A stretch of DNA of 64,000 nt from Allonocardiopsis opalescens (GTDB lineage: Bacteria > Actinomycetota > Actinomycetes > Streptosporangiales > Streptosporangiaceae): NCBI RefSeq assembly GCF_003002095.1, contig NZ_PVZC01000005.1, positions 248,001-312,000 on the forward strand, in the 5' to 3' direction. Made by a program: the position numbers and the translations under genes. The notes under the pieces are model-generated. The model ran no database searches, was not told where the DNA came from, and worked only from the letters and a program-made list of their open reading frames with translations. The number at the start of each line of letters is the position of its first letter. The first letter of the stretch is position 1. Below, one piece after another: positions 39,932 through 49,309 of this stretch.

Positions 39932-42900
39932 AGCGTCTCCTTCCCCTGGGGGGTGTAATCGGAATCTGTTGCGGCGAGCCGCTCGGCCAGGGCGGCGAGC
40001 AGAATGCGGGCGCCGTCGGGGCCAAGCTCGTCTTCAGCCTGCCTCATGACTCTGACAACCAGAGCATCGGCGGCCGTGCGTGTTTGCTTCGGCACGTGGA
40101 TCAGCGTGCGTTCTTCTGTTCCCTGGGGAGTGGTGAGCGTCAGTAGACGGGTCTCGATCTGCCTGGGCTTGGCTGCCTCCACGTCTGCCTGTGCCTTGGC
40201 GACGGGGGGGCTTTCTTGCGTGTCGTAGAGGTGACTGACGCGGTCGAGCGCGCGGGCCATCTGTTTTACCTGCCGGGGGAAGCTCTCGACGTCCCGGTCG
40301 GTCCAGTCACCGAGGGCCTTGTTGGTCAAGCGAATGATGATCGGGTCGAGCCAGTCCTCGTCGGGAAGGCTTTGGTTGAGGACGCGAGAGACGAAGCCCT
40401 GCAAGGCAGGTTCGAGCGAGGCGTTGGCGAAGCCGCTAAGCCGCTCGGTCAGGTCAGCTCGGAGTTCTTCGAGGTTGGCCGACAGTCGGAACTCCTGGCC
40501 GATCACCGCGACGGCCTCCTGCCGCAATGCCGCACTGGCGTTGGAGAGCTCATCCAGAGCGGTGGTCAAGCGAGAGACGTAGGCGTTGGCCGCCTGATCG
40601 TCTTTCGGGGTGCTGACCAGGATGGGCTTGAGATCGAGGGACTTGGGCAAGGCACTGAAGACCAGCTCGTCTGGATCGGTGGCGGCGGAGATCACTTCGC
40701 GAATCTTTAGCGCCTCGGTGCTGAGACGCTGAGTCTGGGCTGCGTAGGGCTGAAGGACCATGACCCGCTCCAGAATGGCGCGCGTGACGGCGAGCAGTTG
40801 GGGGTTGCGCGCGGTGCGGGAGCGGGGGGCATCGACGGCGAGGGAGGAGGCAAGCCTGCTGGCCACCAAGCGACGCTGCCCCTTCCCGAGGGGCGCGGCC
40901 TTGACCGTGAAGCGATCCGGGCCGGTGTCGGCAAGAAGCCGTTCCACAGTCTCTGGGGCGAGCCTGGGGCAGTAGTTTCCCTCCTCGAACACGGCGACGT
41001 CCCCGGCACGCAAGATGAGTGCGGTAACCAGCAAGATCGGGATGACACCGGCCTTGACCCCGTATGGAGGGGCCATGAGCTGGTGGTATATCTCGCCGAT
41101 CGGCGTCGGGCGGGTCGCGTTGGTAAGCGCCTCGTCGAGGGCTTTCCAGACCGCTATGACGCTGGGGTTCTTGAGCGGGTCTGGGTGAGAGACGCCGTGC
41201 GTGGTGAAGCCGTCGCCCTGGATGTCTCCGTTGGCTTGGCCGTTGGCGCGGTGAAGTCCGAGGTATTCCACAACGCCGTGGTACATCGCGCGTTCGGGGG
41301 TGTACTTGTCTTTGTCGAAGTCGAGGAGAGGTAGGCCGGTGCGCGTAAGCAGGGCGGTGAGCAGTTCGCGGCGGGCGCGAGCCCCGTTGCTGGTCAGCTC
41401 GTGGCGCCCGAGCATCTCATTACGGATGTGAGGGGTGTGCGGGTACACCTCGTCGCAGGCTTTGGAGACCAGGCTGGCGTAGCTGCGCGCCTCAATGGAC
41501 GTGCGCGGGGCGGTTTGGGTGTCGGCGCCTTTCTCCCACAGGTGCCAAGTGGCTTGTGGACTACGGGGGTTGAAAGCCTCGTCCAGCTTGCTACCGATGT
41601 CGTAGGAGAGGTCGGCGACGCGTTCCTCGATCTCGCGCGTGGCCACATGGTCGAGGGTGTCGTCTTGTAGGAGTTCCTTGAGAGCGACGAGGGTGATGCC
41701 GGCGTCCAGAATGGCTGGAGGATCGCTGGTGGTTCCGATCAGCACCGGGAGCGGAGAGTTGACCAAGGGTCGAGTGTCCAGCGTCCCGAGGTGGTAGACG
41801 ATCATGCCGTCGGCAGCGTCGCGGACGACCTCGGGACCGTCGAGCTTTTCGGTCTGGTGGCTGACGGCGGTGCAGAAGTAGCGCAGCATGCCGGTGCGTT
41901 GACTGTGGGCTCCGGCGACCACGGCGGCTGGAAGTACCGTGCCCAGGTGCTGGCTGAAGAAGCTCACGACATCGCTGGGGGCGATGCGGACGGCGATCTC
42001 CTTCAACCGGGCGTCGATGTCGACGTCGCTGCCTTGCCAGACTCGGTATTCGTCGCTGTAGTCACGATGAACGACAAGGCTGTCCTCGACGAGTCGCTGC
42101 AGACGCTCCTGCAACGCAGCGAAACGCTTCGGATCGGGGGCGTCGACCGGGTCGTGCAGCGCGAACTGGATCATTGCCGGTGTGGCGCGCAGGACGCCGT
42201 CGGCGTCGATCAGGTTCAGGATGCCGATAGCTTTGAGGATGTCCTGGTCTTCTGCGGGCAGCCCATGTGCTTCGTTCAGGCGGTTGTCGACCTCCAGCCA
42301 GCGGCTGGCATTGGTCGAGGCCAGGATGGTGGTGCGGCCGGAGGCGAAGAAGTAGTCATATAGCTGCGGCAGGCGGATCGTGGAGACACGTTCGGGCGCT
42401 GCGACCGAGGTCGCCTCGATGGTGCGCCGGACTGTGTTCGGCTCGTCGCTGGCCAAAAAGCCGGTGAGGCTGCGGTCGTGCTGGCCAATCTGTGCCGCCA
42501 GCAGCGGGGCCGCGATCGCTGTGAGCGGATGGAGCGGGTACAGGTCAGCGAACATCTCGGGAGAGATGTCCACGACAGCGTTCAGTGCGTGCTGGGTCCA
42601 TGCTTGTGCCGCGGCTTTCGCCTGCTGGTCAACGAGCCTGCGGCCGGGTTCTTCCATAGCCGACTGATCCAGGCGTCGTCGCAGCAGGTGCACGGCATCG
42701 CCGAGGTTGGGCGCGAAGGTGATGTCCTCGAACCGGCCCTGGACCTTGGCCCACTCCTGGGTCTGGATCGCGCTGGAACGGGCGGCGTAGTCGCTGAAGG
42801 CCAGGTGCTGCAGGGTGAAGATGAACAGCGGCAGCCCCGAACGCCCGGCACCTCTCTCAGCGAGCATCTGCAGCAGGAACACATCGCTCTCGGCGCTACC

Positions 42901-43560
42901 GGAATCGCCGTCGGCGGCAAGGTACTCCAGCGATTTGCCGAATTCGTCGATGATCAACAGGACTGGATGCCCCGTCGCGCACAGGGCGGTGACAGCATCG
43001 AGGAGGCTCTCGGTCGTGGGTACCGCGCGCTCGGCGCATGCGGCGAGGGCCTGGGCGATGACTTTGGGGGCACGGTTCTTCCACTTGCGGTCCACCGCGG
43101 TCTGCAGGGCTCGGTGCACCGTGGCCGCCAAAGGCTCACGGTGAGCGGTGGCCACCGCCCCCAGAAACCCTTTGGACGTGCGAGCGTCTCGTGCTTGAGC
43201 CAGCCGTGCGGCAAGGCCCGGGCTGGTGGCCTCCACGGCTGCCTGGGCCTCGGCCTGGCGAGTCAGGTCGTGTCCGAGGAAGGCGTCCAGCAGGTTGGAC
43301 AGGGTGGACTTACCCGAGCCATAGGGGCCGGTGAAGGACCACGCGCGCGTACGTTTGAGGTCGGTGACCGCGTTGGTGACACGGTCGAGGACGTCCAGAG
43401 CACGCGCGCCCACATACGGAGAGTTCAGATGCTTGTTACGGACGTCGCGCTCCAAATTCGTGGAGCGGAGTTCAGAACCGACCAGCTTGATGCCCGTAGG
43501 AAGCTGAGTGACGGCCCGGTCCTCGTCTGAGTTTTGAGGACGTTTGGTCACCGTGGTCAC
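39928..43560 (-). CDS. sspC: DNA phosphorothioation ATPase SspC
   Basis: A 1210-residue P-loop ATPase. Walker A TGPYGSGKSTLS (77-88), with Walker B PVLLIIDEFGKSLEYLA (199-215). An N-terminal conserved stretch is LRSTNLERDVRNKHLNSPYVG. The long C-terminal region is helical with no motif I can name. It lies between sspB and sspD, overlapping both by four bases (GTGA), so translation is coupled. In the Ssp system the ATPase is required for modification, perhaps by supplying energy for DNA handling. No Dnd-type SMC-like DndD signature is seen. Assignment rests mainly on gene order with SspB (DUF4007). Confidence 0.82.
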   Translation of the reverse strand: MTTVTKRPQNSDEDRAVTQLPTGIKLVGSELRSTNLERDVRNKHLNSPYVGARALDVLDRVTNAVTDLKRTRAWSFTGPYGSGKSTLSNLLDAFLGHDLTRQAEAQAAVEATSPGLAARLAQARDARTSKGFLGAVATAHREPLAATVHRALQTAVDRKWKNRAPKVIAQALAACAERAVPTTESLLDAVTALCATGHPVLLIIDEFGKSLEYLAADGDSGSAESDVFLLQMLAERGAGRSGLPLFIFTLQHLAFSDYAARSSAIQTQEWAKVQGRFEDITFAPNLGDAVHLLRRRLDQSAMEEPGRRLVDQQAKAAAQAWTQHALNAVVDISPEMFADLYPLHPLTAIAAPLLAAQIGQHDRSLTGFLASDEPNTVRRTIEATSVAAPERVSTIRLPQLYDYFFASGRTTILASTNASRWLEVDNRLNEAHGLPAEDQDILKAIGILNLIDADGVLRATPAMIQFALHDPVDAPDPKRFAALQERLQRLVEDSLVVHRDYSDEYRVWQGSDVDIDARLKEIAVRIAPSDVVSFFSQHLGTVLPAAVVAGAHSQRTGMLRYFCTAVSHQTEKLDGPEVVRDAADGMIVYHLGTLDTRPLVNSPLPVLIGTTSDPPAILDAGITLVALKELLQDDTLDHVATREIEERVADLSYDIGSKLDEAFNPRSPQATWHLWEKGADTQTAPRTSIEARSYASLVSKACDEVYPHTPHIRNEMLGRHELTSNGARARRELLTALLTRTGLPLLDFDKDKYTPERAMYHGVVEYLGLHRANGQANGDIQGDGFTTHGVSHPDPLKNPSVIAVWKALDEALTNATRPTPIGEIYHQLMAPPYGVKAGVIPILLVTALILRAGDVAVFEEGNYCPRLAPETVERLLADTGPDRFTVKAAPLGKGQRRLVASRLASSLAVDAPRSRTARNPQLLAVTRAILERVMVLQPYAAQTQRLSTEALKIREVISAATDPDELVFSALPKSLDLKPILVSTPKDDQAANAYVSRLTTALDELSNASAALRQEAVAVIGQEFRLSANLEELRADLTERLSGFANASLEPALQGFVSRVLNQSLPDEDWLDPIIIRLTNKALGDWTDRDVESFPRQVKQMARALDRVSHLYDTQESPPVAKAQADVEAAKPRQIETRLLTLTTPQGTEERTLIHVPKQTRTAADALVVRVMRQAEDELGPDGARILLAALAERLAATDSDYTPQGKETL

Positions 43561-44660
43561 GCGTTCTCCTTGATGAGGTCTAGAGCGTCCGCTTGCTGCG
43601 GCGCCTTCTTGCGTGGACGCCGGTGAGTGTCTTCATCAAGACCGGGATACCGCTGACGCCACTCATCCTCGGAAGGGAACCCGGCTCGTTCTTGGACCCG
43701 GCCGTAGTGCTGGTCGAGGATGTCCCAGGCGAGGGATTTCGGAGCTTTGGCGAAGTGCAGACTACGCTGGCCGAGGTTCTCGGTGATATCCAGGCCAGGG
43801 TGATCGCTGACCAGGGCCTGAATGGCCTTGGTCAGCTCTGGCTCTCTCATCCGGAAAGCCCGGCCGGGAGCACCGGGCTCGTTGGCGAGCCGCGCCAGCG
43901 ACATGGAGCCAGAGCCGGCCGAAGTACGCGAGGCGTAGTCCAGACACGCATACACCAGGACCGGTGCGGGGAGGTTGGCGCGCGATCCGCTGGTGAAACG
44001 CCAAGTTCGTCCCTTGCCTCGCCCTTGGCCCTCCAACAGGCCGAGCTCGCGGAAGGGACTCATCAGCAAGTCCTCGAAGCTGCCCGGCGAGAGCGGGTTG
44101 TATTCCTGGTCGAGCGCGTACATCTTCACCAGGCAGTCCACGTCACGGTTGATCGACTCTGGCGACGGGAAGGCCTCTGCGTCGTAGTTCTCGTGAACGT
44201 GACGAGTGATCATAGTGGCCATACCTGCCGCAGTGACCTTCGAGAAGGGAGCGAGGTGGAACATGACGTACCAGCTCGGCGCCAAGCACTTCGTGGGCTC
44301 GGATGAGAGCAGCCACCAGTGGAGCAACCACAAACTCCCGGTGTCCTCCAAATAGGGATCAGCTCCCTCTTCATCGAGCAGCCACCGCGCCCTCCAGGTA
44401 GGCGAGGCAACGTAGGCCCGATAGGACGGATCCTTATGTGGATGCTCGCGAGTGAGCTTGAAGGCCTGCGACCAGTACCGCATGGCGTTGACCATGTTCT
44501 TACCGACACCGAGAAGGACTGGAGCGTCCGCACGGTGGAAGATTTCACCGTCTTCCTTGATCTGCGAATACGCCTTGTGAAGCCAACCGAAGCGCGGGGC
44601 GAAAGTTTCATGACGCCCGAACTTCGGTTCGGCTGCGGCGGCGAGGCGACCATCGGACAT
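43557..44660 (-). CDS. sspB: DNA phosphorothioation nickase SspB (DUF4007)
   Basis: A 367-residue DUF4007 protein. Family landmarks: KFGRHETFAPRFGWLHKAY, LLGVGKNMVNAMRYWSQAF, DTGSLWLLHWWLLS, LAPSWYVMFHL and SINRDVDCLVKMYAL. In characterised Ssp systems the DUF4007 protein nicks DNA to permit sulfur insertion on one strand, and it is the marker gene that separates Ssp from Dnd. It starts 67 bases after the sspA stop and its stop overlaps the sspC GTG. Its presence makes the four-gene operon clearly SspABCD. Confidence 0.9.
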   Translation of the reverse strand: MSDGRLAAAAEPKFGRHETFAPRFGWLHKAYSQIKEDGEIFHRADAPVLLGVGKNMVNAMRYWSQAFKLTREHPHKDPSYRAYVASPTWRARWLLDEEGADPYLEDTGSLWLLHWWLLSSEPTKCLAPSWYVMFHLAPFSKVTAAGMATMITRHVHENYDAEAFPSPESINRDVDCLVKMYALDQEYNPLSPGSFEDLLMSPFRELGLLEGQGRGKGRTWRFTSGSRANLPAPVLVYACLDYASRTSAGSGSMSLARLANEPGAPGRAFRMREPELTKAIQALVSDHPGLDITENLGQRSLHFAKAPKSLAWDILDQHYGRVQERAGFPSEDEWRQRYPGLDEDTHRRPRKKAPQQADALDLIKENA

Positions 44661-44726
44661 ACGGCGGACCCTTTCGGTGGAGCTGTGGGGTGACAGAGGA
44701 CGCTTCTACGCGATGATGGTTGTCGA

Positions 44727-45902
44727 TCACGCCTCCGCGGTGGCTGCCATGATCGACCGGACTTCACTCACCGCGCGGACGGCGGCATCGACCGCATACT
44801 CGACGTCACGTTCGGTAGTGGCATAACCGAGAGAGAAGCGAACGGTGGAATCTGCCTCCTCCCGGTTGTGACCCATGGCCAAGAGCACATGGCTTGGGCT
44901 TGGAGCGCCAGCGGCGCAGGCGCTGCCATCAGAAGCGGCCACCTCTGGCATGGCGGCCAGCACGGCATCCGCCGGTACATCAGGGAAGGTGACACTGGCG
45001 ACGCCGGGAAGTCGAGGGACTCGGGCGCCATTGATACGGCATTCGGGCAGACGCGATCGCAGCCCAGCCTCCAATTTGTCGCGTAGCTCGGCAGAACGGG
45101 CCGCCTCGTCATCGAGTCCGAGTCGCGCAGCCTCGGCAGCGGCACCGAGCCCGGCAATACCCGCCACGTTCAGGGTGCCCGCTCGCCATCCACGTTCCTG
45201 CCCCCCACCCACAAGCAGCGGCCGCTTCGGAAGGGCCGTACCGCGGCGCACGAACAGCGCACCGATCCCTTGCGGGCCACCGAACTTGTGGGCCGAGAGA
45301 GACAACAGGTCGACGTCCAACGCGGTGAGGTCGAGCGGGAGTCGGCCGACAAACTGCGCCGCGTCGGTATGGATCAGCGCACCGACATCCCGGACAATCT
45401 TGATGATGGGTGCCAGATCGGTCAGGACCCCAGTCTCGTTGTTGGCCAGCATGGCCGAAACAATCGCGACTCGGCGCTCGTGGCACGCTGCGACCAAAGG
45501 CTCCAGGTCGAGGACGCCGTCACCGTCGACTGGCAGCACGACAAGCGTGTTGGGCCGGTCTGCTGTGATCGCGCGGGCAGCCTCCAGCACTGCGGGATGT
45601 TCAACGGCAGTGGTGACCAGCACCCCGCCGCTCGCATAGGCCGCGTGGAGAGCCAGGTTGTTCGCCTCCGTGGCTCCAGACGTGAAGATGATCTCACCCG
45701 GCGAGCAGTTGATCAGATGAGCCAGTTGCGAGCGGGCTAGGCCGACCCGGGAGGCCGCGTCCCTGCCGGCCGGGTGGACGCTGGAGGCGTTGCCGACGCT
45801 CCTCAGAGCGCTCAGAGTGGCTTCGAGCGCCTCCGGACGCAGCGGCGCAGTGGCGTTGTAGTCGAGGTACGCCGCGTTCGGACCGTCTGCGTCAAGCGCC
45901 AT
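44727..45902 (-). CDS. sspA: Cysteine desulfurase SspA (DndA/IscS type)
   Basis: A 391-residue PLP enzyme: YLDYNATAPLRPEAL, FTSGATEANNLALH, VEHPAVLEAAR, MLANNETGVLTDL, IHTDAAQFVGRLPLDL, and the PLP-lysine in SLSAHKFGGPQGIGALFVRRG. The catalytic Cys is in SDGSACAAGAPSPSHVL. It takes sulfur from cysteine for transfer to SspD during DNA phosphorothioation. The ATG at 45902 is chosen because GGAG lies six bases upstream; GTG at 45938 would add 12 residues. It heads the sspABCD operon. Its promoter should lie in 45903-46000. Confidence 0.9.
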   Translation of the reverse strand: MALDADGPNAAYLDYNATAPLRPEALEATLSALRSVGNASSVHPAGRDAASRVGLARSQLAHLINCSPGEIIFTSGATEANNLALHAAYASGGVLVTTAVEHPAVLEAARAITADRPNTLVVLPVDGDGVLDLEPLVAACHERRVAIVSAMLANNETGVLTDLAPIIKIVRDVGALIHTDAAQFVGRLPLDLTALDVDLLSLSAHKFGGPQGIGALFVRRGTALPKRPLLVGGGQERGWRAGTLNVAGIAGLGAAAEAARLGLDDEAARSAELRDKLEAGLRSRLPECRINGARVPRLPGVASVTFPDVPADAVLAAMPEVAASDGSACAAGAPSPSHVLLAMGHNREEADSTVRFSLGYATTERDVEYAVDAAVRAVSEVRSIMAATAEA

Positions 45903-45938
45903 GATCTGCTCCATGTACCGATATGTCCTCCGGGCCAC

Positions 45939-46376
45939 TCCTGGACGGTCTCGTCGCTACTGCGGTCCTCTCCACCAGGAGTGCACTGAGATCCTAACCA
46001 ACATCGAGACCAACGGCAGCAAGGATCACCAAGACCGGGGAACTCAACCCCTGCGGGCAGCCTTGTTCCTCCCCTGTCCAGTGCTCAGGGAGCCAAAGGG
46101 CACCGAGCCGGGCTTCGATCGGTAAGCCGGCTCGGGCGGCGGCCCGGCTAAGGCACGATGCTTCGGACGCTCCGCGTGTCATCGCGGTTCAAGGTTAGTC
46201 GGGCGATCACCGAACCAACCCCAGAGTGTGGACAGCAGACTCTGTGAACCGGAGCCTACGGGCAGAGAGCACACACGTCGTCGTCTAGGGCGATACGTTG
46301 CCCTGGCAGGATAGACAGGCTCCACTCAATGCCTCTTGGCCGATTTGGTCATTGCTTTCACCAGTCAGCGACACTC
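45939..46376. other. Intergenic upstream of sspA, no gene seen
   Basis: About 440 bases without a convincing gene. It should contain the sspABCD promoter. GC content drops toward 46300-46400. Confidence 0.35.
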
Positions 46377-46628
46377 TTAATTCCCTGATGCGTCCCCCAA
46401 CCGTCGGCGAGGCGTTCTATGGACAATCGAATGCCATGACATTCCGTCGCCACGTACTGCGTCAAACCTCTTGGCCTCGTCTTCGCTCATCTGCTCGATC
46501 GCCTCATTCGAGACGCGGAGGGGTTCGATGAGGCTTTCATAGCTGTTGGCCGATGGTTTCGATCTGTACGAGGTAGGGGGTTTGGAGACGGTAGATGAGG
46601 ACGCTGTCGCACTGGACGTGGTAACCAT
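46377..46628 (-). CDS. Small hypothetical protein adjoining the relic CRISPR repeat
   Basis: An 83-residue frame starting at the ATG at 46628, directly abutting the relic repeat: MVTTSSATASSSTV, a Ser/Pro-rich stretch, then SYESLIEPLRVSNEAIEQMSEDEAKRFDAVRGDG. The second half looks like real helical protein; the first half overlaps another frame that also looks coding (SVLIYRLQTPYLVQIETIGQQL), so this may be the fused remains of two genes. No ribosome site seen. Function unknown. Confidence 0.35.
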   Translation of the reverse strand: MVTTSSATASSSTVSKPPTSYRSKPSANSYESLIEPLRVSNEAIEQMSEDEAKRFDAVRGDGMSWHSIVHRTPRRRLGDASGN

Positions 46629-46721
46629 GTCGCTCATCCTCCCTGGAGGGTTCGCAACCCTCCTGCGTGTAGGTGACGAGACGGCGGAAGCGTCGCTGAT
46701 CATCCCTGCTGGGTTCGCAAA
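46629..46721 (+). CRISPR. Relic CRISPR mini-array: two degenerate repeats, one spacer
   Basis: Repeat-like units at 46629-46658 (GTCGCTCATC...GGTTCGCAAC) and 46692-46721 (GTCGCTGATC...GGTTCGCAAA) match the 30-bp repeat of the array at 61487-62692 with a few mismatches each. They share the GGTTCGCAA variant found in that array's last repeat. They flank a 33-base spacer (46659-46691). The unit sits 208 bases left of the DUF2637-end homology of element 1, as the full array does in element 2. Confidence 0.8.
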
Positions 46722-46928
46722 CTATGGCGCCCCGAACCCGCGCCCACAGGACGACGCCCCGGTCGGTGTAGCGGGTCGACGTGCCCTCGGCGAGCCAGGT
46801 GTCGAGGTGCTGCCGTTGGCAGATGTCGGGTGAGGTGCCGCTAAGCGCGGAGCCCTTCCACCAGCGCGGCCTCCGCGCTGACGCCGGATACCGCTCCCGA
46901 GACCTAAAGGCAAACGGCCTTCGGTAAC

Positions 46929-47840
46929 CGCGCCAGGCTCACTGAGACCCGATTCTCCACGCGTTCACCGCCACAGGATCGACGTCTCCGGGGACGCCAT
47001 GGCCAACTTGGACAGCAGCACGCTCCCGCATTCACCAGCGCCCTCGTCCGAGTCGCCTTGTTCATCCTGACGAGATGAACAGATCGAATCGTCCTTGATG
47101 GCCCCATTGCTTGATCAACCGGCCCCACCTCGGCTGGTGGTCGAAGTGAGCGGCGATTTCCTTGCCGGTGGGCAGTGTTCCGTCAGGGCGACGGTTGTCG
47201 AGGGCCCAGCGCCATGCTTCCAACTGGACTCGTGGAACCTCGACCGCGCCTACCCGGTCGCTCTCAGTCGACTCGGCGTTGTCACTCGATGCTTGGAGGA
47301 CATGCAGTTCTGGCCGTGATGTTCCGGGCGGCGCCGTTGGAAGGGCACCCACGTCCTCAATCGGAGGCCAACTGGCCTCATCACCCTTCTCCGATTTCAT
47401 CGTGGCCGCGAGTTCTGTGGGGTCTGCATACGCACTGCGTACGTCACGCGCATGCACGCGGAACTGCTGCATCAGCAACTCGTACGCACACGCCAACGCG
47501 AAGCTCGGCCAGGCGTGGATCACCTGCGACCACAGATCCGGCTCGGCCACCGCGACGTTGACGGCAAGCGAAGCGATACTGCCGACGATCAGCAATGTCC
47601 ACGGCAACCAGCCGCCGCGCCGGCCCGAGCGGGCCGAGTCCAATAGGACCATCGACGACGCCACGATCATGCCGTCCACCGACAGCGGGAACAGCGCAGC
47701 CCGCCAACTCGGTTCGCCGTGGCGAAGCGCCAGTTCGTACATGTGGGCGTAGGACACCACCGTGGCGATCGACGCCAGCAGTAGCACCGAAGTGACGGTC
47801 ACCCAGCGGGACCAGCGGGAAGGCTTCACCGTAAGTCACC
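46929..47840. repeat. Element-end duplication, copy 1 (pairs with 62768-63680)
   Basis: About 910 bases including a non-coding part (ACTGAGACCCGA, GGACGCCATGGCCAACTTGG) and the whole DUF2637 gene are highly similar to 62768-63680 in the same orientation. It marks the right end of element 1. Homologous recombination between the copies would delete all of the element-2 cargo. Confidence 0.85.
47062..47829 (-). CDS. DUF2637 membrane protein, copy 1
   Basis: A 255-residue protein with four membrane segments: WVTVTSVLLLASIATVVSYAHM, AALFPLSVDGMIVASSMVLL, LPWTLLIVGSIASLAVNVAVA and HAWPSFALACAYELLM. A soluble C-terminal part ends with a winged-helix-like module (LPTGKEIAAHFDHQPRWGRLIKQWG). The family occurs on Streptomyces plasmids and integrative elements next to transfer/spread genes, so a role in element spread is probable but unproved. 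It differs from the copy at 62904-63671 at about 35 of 255 positions, mostly in the N-terminus and linker. Confidence 0.88.
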   Translation of the reverse strand: MKPSRWSRWVTVTSVLLLASIATVVSYAHMYELALRHGEPSWRAALFPLSVDGMIVASSMVLLDSARSGRRGGWLPWTLLIVGSIASLAVNVAVAEPDLWSQVIHAWPSFALACAYELLMQQFRVHARDVRSAYADPTELAATMKSEKGDEASWPPIEDVGALPTAPPGTSRPELHVLQASSDNAESTESDRVGAVEVPRVQLEAWRWALDNRRPDGTLPTGKEIAAHFDHQPRWGRLIKQWGHQGRFDLFISSG

Positions 47841-47888
47841 GCCTGACCAGGGCTAGGTCCGCGGTGAGGATCAGAGGTTCTACGACAT

Positions 47889-47921
47889 ATGGGGGAATGG
47901 TTCGGCTTCCCCCTCGGACAC
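47889..47921. other. Attachment-site copy 2 with degenerate tRNA-Leu 3' end
   Basis: CCCCCTCGGACAC (47909-47921) equals the last bases of tRNA-Leu. To its left GGGGGAATGGTTCGGCTTCCCCC still forms a T-arm-like hairpin, so a longer piece of a tRNA 3' end was once present. It separates element 1 (DUF2637 end) from element 2 (recombinase end). Confidence 0.62.
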
Positions 47922-47929
47922 GTCCCTTT

Positions 47930-48640
47930 GTACATGGGCTGCTCGTGCGGGTTGAGGTTCGCCTCGGCCCGCACGGTTCGTTGTGCCGGGTGGTAGGTCA
48001 GCCGCAGGTCCAGATGCTTGTAGAGCTGCGCCTTGTCGGCCCGGTCGGCGTTGCGGATCACGGTGGTCAGGTCTCCCAGGGCTTCGAGGTGGGCGGTGAT
48101 CTCCTCGGCCGTGAGGCTGGCGGGAGAATCGGGCTGCTGCTGGTCGAGTTGGGAGGCGGCCAGCGCCCGGTCGGCGTTGACTTCGTCGATCCACTCGGTC
48201 ACGGTCCTGGGATCGGCTCCGGTTTCCAGTGCCGCACGATACTTTTCGAGCTTGGCGTCGCACTCCGCGAGCTTTTCCTCGGCTGCATGCCGGGTGAGCT
48301 GGTCGATCGTGCTCTCAGGCTGGCTGGCGGCCAGCATGCGCACGGTCGCGTCCAGGTGGATGGGGTCGAACAGGCGGGCCAACCAGTCGTCCAGGGGTGG
48401 CAGTACGTCCTTCTCCCGCAGGTAGAGCGTTCGCGGGTGCGCGATGTGGTTGGCGGTGGCGTACTCGTTGGGGAAGGTGCAGCGGTAGTACGCCTGGTCG
48501 TTGTTCCAACTGCCCTGCATCCGCCGTCCGCACAGTGAGCAGTGCAGCAGACTCCGCAGCGGGTATACGCGCCCGGTGCTGCGCGGGCGCCGGACCACGG
48601 CTCGCCGGCCCTTAACCGCCAGCAGCCGCTTGGAACTCAT
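47930..48640 (-). pseudogene. Serine recombinase, 5'-truncated
   Basis: Only the C-terminal half remains: LLAVKGRRAVVRRP, the zinc ribbon LLHCSLCGRRMQGSWNNDQAYYRC, then coiled-coil helices (LAECDAKLEKYRAALETGADP, LAASQLDQQQPDSPASLTAEE) and the end QLYKHLDLRLTYHPAQRTVRAEANLNPHE. The catalytic resolvase domain is missing. The frame then reads through the attachment site as CPRGKPN, typical of recombinases whose end abuts a tRNA site. The break at about 48,640 joins it to a truncated PAPS-reductase-like gene. It cannot catalyse recombination. Confidence 0.85.
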
Positions 48641-49097
48641 CGACCGAGATCCCGATGGCTTGTTCGGCGTGCACATCTTCGGGGACACGCTGAGGATGCG
48701 GGAAGCCGAGAAGTTGGCGGACTTCCTTCTTGATCAGCCTCACTTTGTATTCGTTGGTGCACTGCCTCCGTGCCATGCCGGCGCTGCCGTCTGATTTGCG
48801 AACATGCAAAGGCATGGATGCGAACCGATGGTTCTCATCTAAGGCGTCGCGACGAATGTTGCCGGCGCTAACTCGGACGACGGGGATGCTCGCATCAGCA
48901 GCAATGGCCTCCAACCGCTGCAGGTGCCGATACACCGACGGCGGTTCCCAGCCGGTATCGGCGAAGATCGCGTAGTCGAACCGTGGAATCACGCCTTGGC
49001 AGGCAAGCAGCAGCAGCGTGGTCGACTGCACTCCTGCGCCGAGAGAGAGCAAGCTGAGAGTCGGGGGATGGGTACGACGGGTAGAGAGCTGACCCAT
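48635..49097 (-). pseudogene. PAPS-reductase-like gene, 3'-truncated
   Basis: The N-terminal 150 residues remain: LSLLSLGAGVQSTTLLLLACQ, FDYAIFADTGWEP, MARRQCTNEYKVRLIKKEVRQLLG and IGISVDEFQ, as in the gene at 37219-38070. The frame then runs into the recombinase remnant after EFQ and stops. The C-terminal Cys-containing half is absent. The end shared by both truncated genes marks a deletion junction near 48,640. Confidence 0.8.
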
Positions 49098-49309
49098 GCA
49101 GTGGTGTCGGCAACGGCTATCGAGGGCGCCTCACCTATGTATAGCGAACGAGATCAACAATCGGGACCACCACAGCGCCCACAGCCTCGCGTTGACGTTA
49201 ACGGGAGGCGCCTGAACCTGCCCTTGCGCCGCCGTCAGGCGCTTGCCGACGCCTACAGCGGATCGAGGACAGATGCCGCCTGGTCAGCCTAGAAAGGAAG
49301 GTCCAATGC

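Noticed and set aside
39095-45902. A DndABCDE phosphorothioation system
   Set aside because: There is no DndE-type small protein and no SMC-like DndD; the DUF4007 protein in second position is the Ssp marker.
47889-47921. A possible second tRNA-Leu
   Set aside because: Only the acceptor end and a T-arm-like hairpin are present; there is no anticodon arm. It is better read as an attachment-site remnant.
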